Shown here piece by piece: positions 60,112-64,000 of a stretch of 64,000 nucleotides of DNA. The number at the start of each line of letters is the position of its first letter. The stretch's first letter is position 1. Below the pieces are notes generated by a model. That model worked only from the letters and a program-made list of their open reading frames with translations, made no database searches and was not told where the DNA came from. Position numbers and translations under genes: made by a program. The stretch is from assembly GCA_026419785.1 (NCBI GenBank), contig JAODTK010005243.1, forward strand, positions 141,313 through 205,312, given 5' to 3'. This DNA is from Sclerodactyla briareus. Taxonomy: Eukaryota > Echinodermata > Holothuroidea > Dendrochirotida > Sclerodactylidae.

Positions 60112-61139
60112 TTTTGAGGGTTTGTTCCTGGATAGTTTCATAATCTCAATCTATGGTCTCCTGTGATCTCTGCTCCTCCGTTCAAGGGAGTGGTCGGTCT
60201 GAAGTCCTCTGGTCTTCCTTCTGGGGTACTGACAAATAGCCGTCCCGGGAGGCAGGTGAGATTGGCTACAACAACCTCTAGCCGGCTGTACATTCAGCCC
60301 AAAACTCAAGATTCTGGCAGCCCTGTTTTGCGAGTAATGAGAGCTTATTGCCTGCAGACCTCAGGCAATTCCTGCCATGCAAACTTTCTTAGGAAAGGCA
60401 TACCATTGTAATTAAAAACCATTGTGATCATTTGCACGCAGATTGTCCATTGGTTAAGGCAGATAATTGTTTGTTTTTGCCAATTGCCACAGAGGCCTCC
60501 CCCACCCCTATGAAGATCACTAACAGTTGATTCCCTTGTGTAAAGGTGATAGATCAGACTGGAGACCATTGACGACGGGGGCGTGCAGTTTATGCTGTCG
60601 TCGTGCCTGGGGTGGGCACCTGGTTCGTGGACGTGTATGGGAGCGGTGGATGTGCTTTTGGGGTTACCCCGTTTGCCTGGCTTTCCCTCGAACAGTAACA
60701 GTCTTCAGCGGGACGTATCTTGGAAGGTGACTGCGCTATGTGCGGGTCCCGGCACAGTGTCACATTGGTACCTGCAGAGTACAAGTCAGTATCTCCAAGG
60801 TAAAAATGTTGTGCCTCACATTTAGCTAGTGACTCTACAAACCCAAGTTGGAAGGTTGTTCACACCGAAATGGAACTAGAAAAGTGCAGAAAGGGTTACA
60901 CCTGTTCACGCTTCAAAGCAGGGACACATTTAGCGACAATTAGGAAGGTCAAAAGAACACAACCCATAAACGACAATATTGTTGGATAACGAATAAAGTT
61001 ATCATGAATAGTGTTACTATTTGCTACTGTTTGCAGACAAATTTTGCCCTTGCATAAATATAGTGATGTGTGGGACGCACAGAAAAGAGTTTGTTTAAAA
61101 AAACTATATGTATATGAATGCAAGAGAGTATTTTTTATA
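60112..61139. other. Unassigned, partly exon-like DNA
   Basis: Around 60,530-60,800 all three forward frames stay open for 60-80 codons and the DNA is GC-rich. CAAG-GTAAAA at about 60,800 resembles a donor. No family was recognised in any frame, so no gene is called. Confidence 0.25.
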
Positions 61140-61224
61140 TGGTATAACTTGCCGAGCAGGATCGAACCTATTCAGGCCCAGCAAAGCAGGGTCAGGCAGA
61201 CCTGGATACTGTCTCATTGATAGC

Positions 61225-61385
61225 TGCGAATCCCTCACCAGGTACCGGGAATAAGGCAATGCCTTTTTGGCGGTACTTAATGTTGGGGTGGGGGTAATCA
61301 CACGCAGACGGCCACTTGCAAATTTCCGTACCCTCGCCTGTCCAATCCTCTCCCAACTTCTACGCAACTGTGCCAACCACTCGTT
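61225..61385 (-). mobile_element. Fragment of the SINE family
   Basis: 'ccaggtacc-ggaataaggcaatgcctttttggcggtac' and the following 'aatcacacgcag' match the body of the element at 39,430-39,590. The tRNA-like head is absent on the expected side. A B-box-like GGTTCGATCC lies on the other side at about 61,158, probably by chance or from a second fragment. Confidence 0.5.
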
Positions 61386-61704
61386 TAAATATTATGTCAA
61401 TGCAAATCATCGCTGATGCACATTGAATCATTTTGCCAAGAATGTCCACATGAATGGCGCATTAATGTTGTTCCTCCCTGTTTCTCATAGCTGATTAACT
61501 GCATTTTGTCGATTTTTTTTGTTGTATCCTACCTAATTTTGGGGCATAGGTAAGCTAATACATGGGACGTTCAAAGTCCAAAACGGAAATTCACAATCTG
61601 TATTTTGACACATACCTTTTGGATGCAATTCCATTCTGTGTTAGTGATGAAGATAGTGATTAGTCAATAGTCCGTGTTTCCTCATAGAAGCACGCTTTCC
61701 TTTC

Positions 61705-62122
61705 AACCTAGTGACGATGTGTGACTGCACCATGGTGATGAATCTGTTGAACAAAGTAACCCGGGCGCCCCGCCCCATTTTCGCGTAGTGATGAATGTCG
61801 GAACATCGATACCCATGCAAAGTGAACGGCATGACTATCAACTAGGCATGAAGTAAACAAATGCAAACATTTTGTGTAGTGACGAATGTGATGACAAATT
61901 GTAGATTTAATTTTCGCGTAGTGACGTATGTCCTTGAAGCAATAATATATTATTGAAAATATTTGTTTCCGGAAATGTACATGATATAAATTGTATCTTA
62001 CACTTGGAACCCCACACGACAGAAGTACGATTACGTTACATGTGAAACAACCATTTGAAAATCCTAAGATGGTTTAAACCGTGGTTTTTGAACAGAACTT
62101 TTACACTTCGTCACTACGCAAA
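61705..62122. repeat. Dispersed CGTAGTGACGAATGT words, four direct and one inverted
   Basis: Variants of TTTTCGCGTAGTGACGAATGT occur at about 61,708 (weak), 61,778, 61,871 and 61,911, and in reverse complement at 62,107-62,121. Spacing is irregular (roughly 70, 93, 40 and 196). The shared core TAGTGACG contains TGACG, the half-site of CREB/ATF factors, but function is only a guess. Confidence 0.45.
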
Positions 62123-64000
62123 TAAGATGACTTACAAATATATATTTGTGGGAGCTTTGAGACATTCTTCAATTTTTTTTAACTGTAACAAGACACCATT
62201 ATATCAATGTAGGGACCATGATAGGGATCAAAGTCACATTCAAGAACAATTACATATAAATCAGGAAAAGAAGAAAGACTCGCTGATCCAGTGTGTGCCC
62301 AGAGGCTCCTCCCTGGTACAATGTCAAGTCGTGCTTCACCTAACGTGGTCTACTGTTTACTGCCTGCAACCCAATTGTTGTGATTTGTCAGATCTGCAGG
62401 CAGGAACATTCAAATCGGCTGCCAGGTTGCCTGAGTTTTCATGAAAGATCGATGAGTGCAAACTATCAACCACCGATCATCGCGCCAGTTATTTTGGGGG
62501 GGCTGCTGGTGGGTCCGAGCACACTCGGCTTGTGATACTACATGGTGTCAAATATAACTTGAGAGAGAACCCAGGTTCCCTCTCTTCCTAGATTATTCCC
62601 ATACTTGTACTCCCATCCCCTTCACTCCTTGGTTAACCAGTCTGCATAACGTGCATTCCTTGGAGCGTAGTGGGTGCCTGGACAAGGGAGAATACACAAT
62701 CACAGGATCCGCTGGTACAAGTCTGACAATGGTCTTGTATAATGATAATGTGAGGTACATTTAACAGTAGGAGGGCTGTGCTCAACTAATTATTAATAGA
62801 TTTTTAGTTAGAGTTGCACAACAGATTAATCAATTAGGATTAACAAGTTGCACTTAATCGGGACCAGAGCTGTAAAATAGGTCACTGTTTTCATTCTCAC
62901 CTTTTTTTTCCCTGTTCGTACCAGTGTCTCCGACCCCAACCACACCCTTGATAATTGAAAAGAGAAAGTCTTTAATAGCCAGTCACCATTAGAATTAACC
63001 AATTGCCCTCCCTGTATACTACCATCACCTACTATAGAACAAATACACAGATTTTATTAATCATTATTATTCATTTTTTAAATGATTAATCACATCGGTT
63101 ATTGAATTGTGATGGGCACAGCCCGATTCACCAGAACATTATTGTAAATTCATCTGGTATTAAACCTGGTCCTCCTAGACTCTCCACTCCCGGAAGAAAC
63201 CACTGAATGCCCACCTCCTACTGGACCCATCCACTGAATGGTTGAGATATAAACCTGCCAATGATCAATTATGAGAGGTTAAATAGCTGGAGGAAAGTAA
63301 ATGCCTAGTTCCGACCCGACGTTCATAGTACTTTCCGTTTAACAGAGTTAGAGCCTTTTAAAAGTTTGTGCCTGTGTACCGTGCTCAGGTTCTGAAAGCA
63401 TCCCATCCTATGCAATAATAATTCTGTCAGACCCGCATCAACCCTGCAAGTTCTTTTTCCCATCACAAGAATGCATTGATTTCGTTTGAAGAATATATTC
63501 AGTCGATGAGAGCGATTGCTGTAGTTGGTAGGTAGTGTGATGGTTACTTTGGTTGATAGGAAAGACACAAATTCCTTTCGGAGAATGTTGAGTTAGTTTA
63601 GCACAAATAAACAATGGGAATAGATAACTTATTATCTGTGTCATTCAACTGTGACATCTGCATTATTGCAGCAATGGGGATTTCACCGCATCTTTCTCTG
63701 CTCGCATCCTGGACCAAACTCGAGGACTAATACCTCACATAGGACATCGTATCAAAATGGGGTTTGAAGTCTGTAGCTACAGGTTCTTCTTCTTATTCAC
63801 AGAATATGGCCACCATTAAAGTCTGTAGTGTTCCTCTAAGGTTTGTGGTTTGTTACCGATCAATACCCCACATTGGCATCTATCCCGCCACAGCCACCAT
63901 CCCCTGTCAATCTAGCAACCAGGCTAATTTAGTTCAAAAAGTACCAATCAAGTCGGGGCCCATTATTATGACTCGCACCTTCCAGCTATACTGTAATGGA
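62123..64000. other. No gene supported; unannotated DNA to the window edge
   Basis: An open frame running to 62,444 has no recognised motif and lacks an upstream initiating context. The remainder holds short frames only. A G7 run at about 62,493 and AT-rich DNA near 63,000-63,100 are the only compositional features. Confidence 0.3.

Noticed and set aside
61140-61225. tRNA gene on the minus strand (GGTTCGATCC box)
   Set aside because: The stems do not pair as in a tRNA, and the segment adjoins a SINE body. A functional tRNA is not supported.
62055-62444. 129-codon frame
   Set aside because: It begins without a conventional ATG, has irregular composition and no recognisable motif. It is probably chance.

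Overview
This is eukaryotic, repeat-dense, mostly non-coding DNA. There are no long open frames, operons, rRNA or clear tRNA genes. The DNA is AT-leaning, with many short GGCCTA/TAGGCC words, frequent G/C homopolymers and many non-autonomous DNA transposons. Together these fit a marine invertebrate deuterostome, most likely an echinoderm. That assignment is inference from texture, not from a recognised gene.

The best supported content is a set of eight distinct hAT-type insertions (a ninth is a duplicate copy), each recognised by pairing terminal inverted repeats (ends fitting the hAT rule YARNG) and checking the flanking 8-bp target-site duplication (TSD). They lie at 10,710-12,674 (duplicated at 15,811-17,762), 18,321-19,189, 22,085-22,412, 30,346-31,528, 40,154-42,529 with a nested one at 41,560-42,278, 42,714-45,816 and 46,684-48,271. 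None shows a recognisable transposase, so all look non-autonomous. From 40.15 to 48.27 kb the DNA is almost continuous hAT material.

Layout. 0-7.7 kb: low-copy DNA with an AT-rich palindrome, a 73-bp hairpin, a GTCCGGGGG minisatellite and repeat fragments. 7.8-19.4 kb: a composite repeat with a ~145/290-bp tandem core, copied as a 5.09-kb tandem duplication and carrying hAT insertions. 19.4-25 kb: mostly unique DNA, one exon-like open stretch at 21,681, a small hAT element and a 41-bp minisatellite. 25.4-29 kb: a ~650-bp inverted repeat pair. 30.3-31.5 kb: a hAT element. 34.2-36.07 kb: a foldback made of four plus four ~220-bp units. 37.3-38.24 kb: a ~146-bp tandem family with satellite copies elsewhere. 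39.4 kb: a tRNA-derived SINE. 40.15-48.27 kb: the hAT cluster, with a broken retrotransposon reverse-transcriptase remnant at 46.2 kb. 48.877-49.026 kb: exactly 150 consecutive G. 49-55 kb and 57-64 kb: mostly unique DNA with a few short exon-like open stretches that I cannot assign.

No complete protein-coding gene can be supported. The exon candidates are short, unrecognised and given low confidence. Several tandem regions show indel-rich differences between copies that may reflect unpolished long-read sequence, so fine alignments there should be treated with care.
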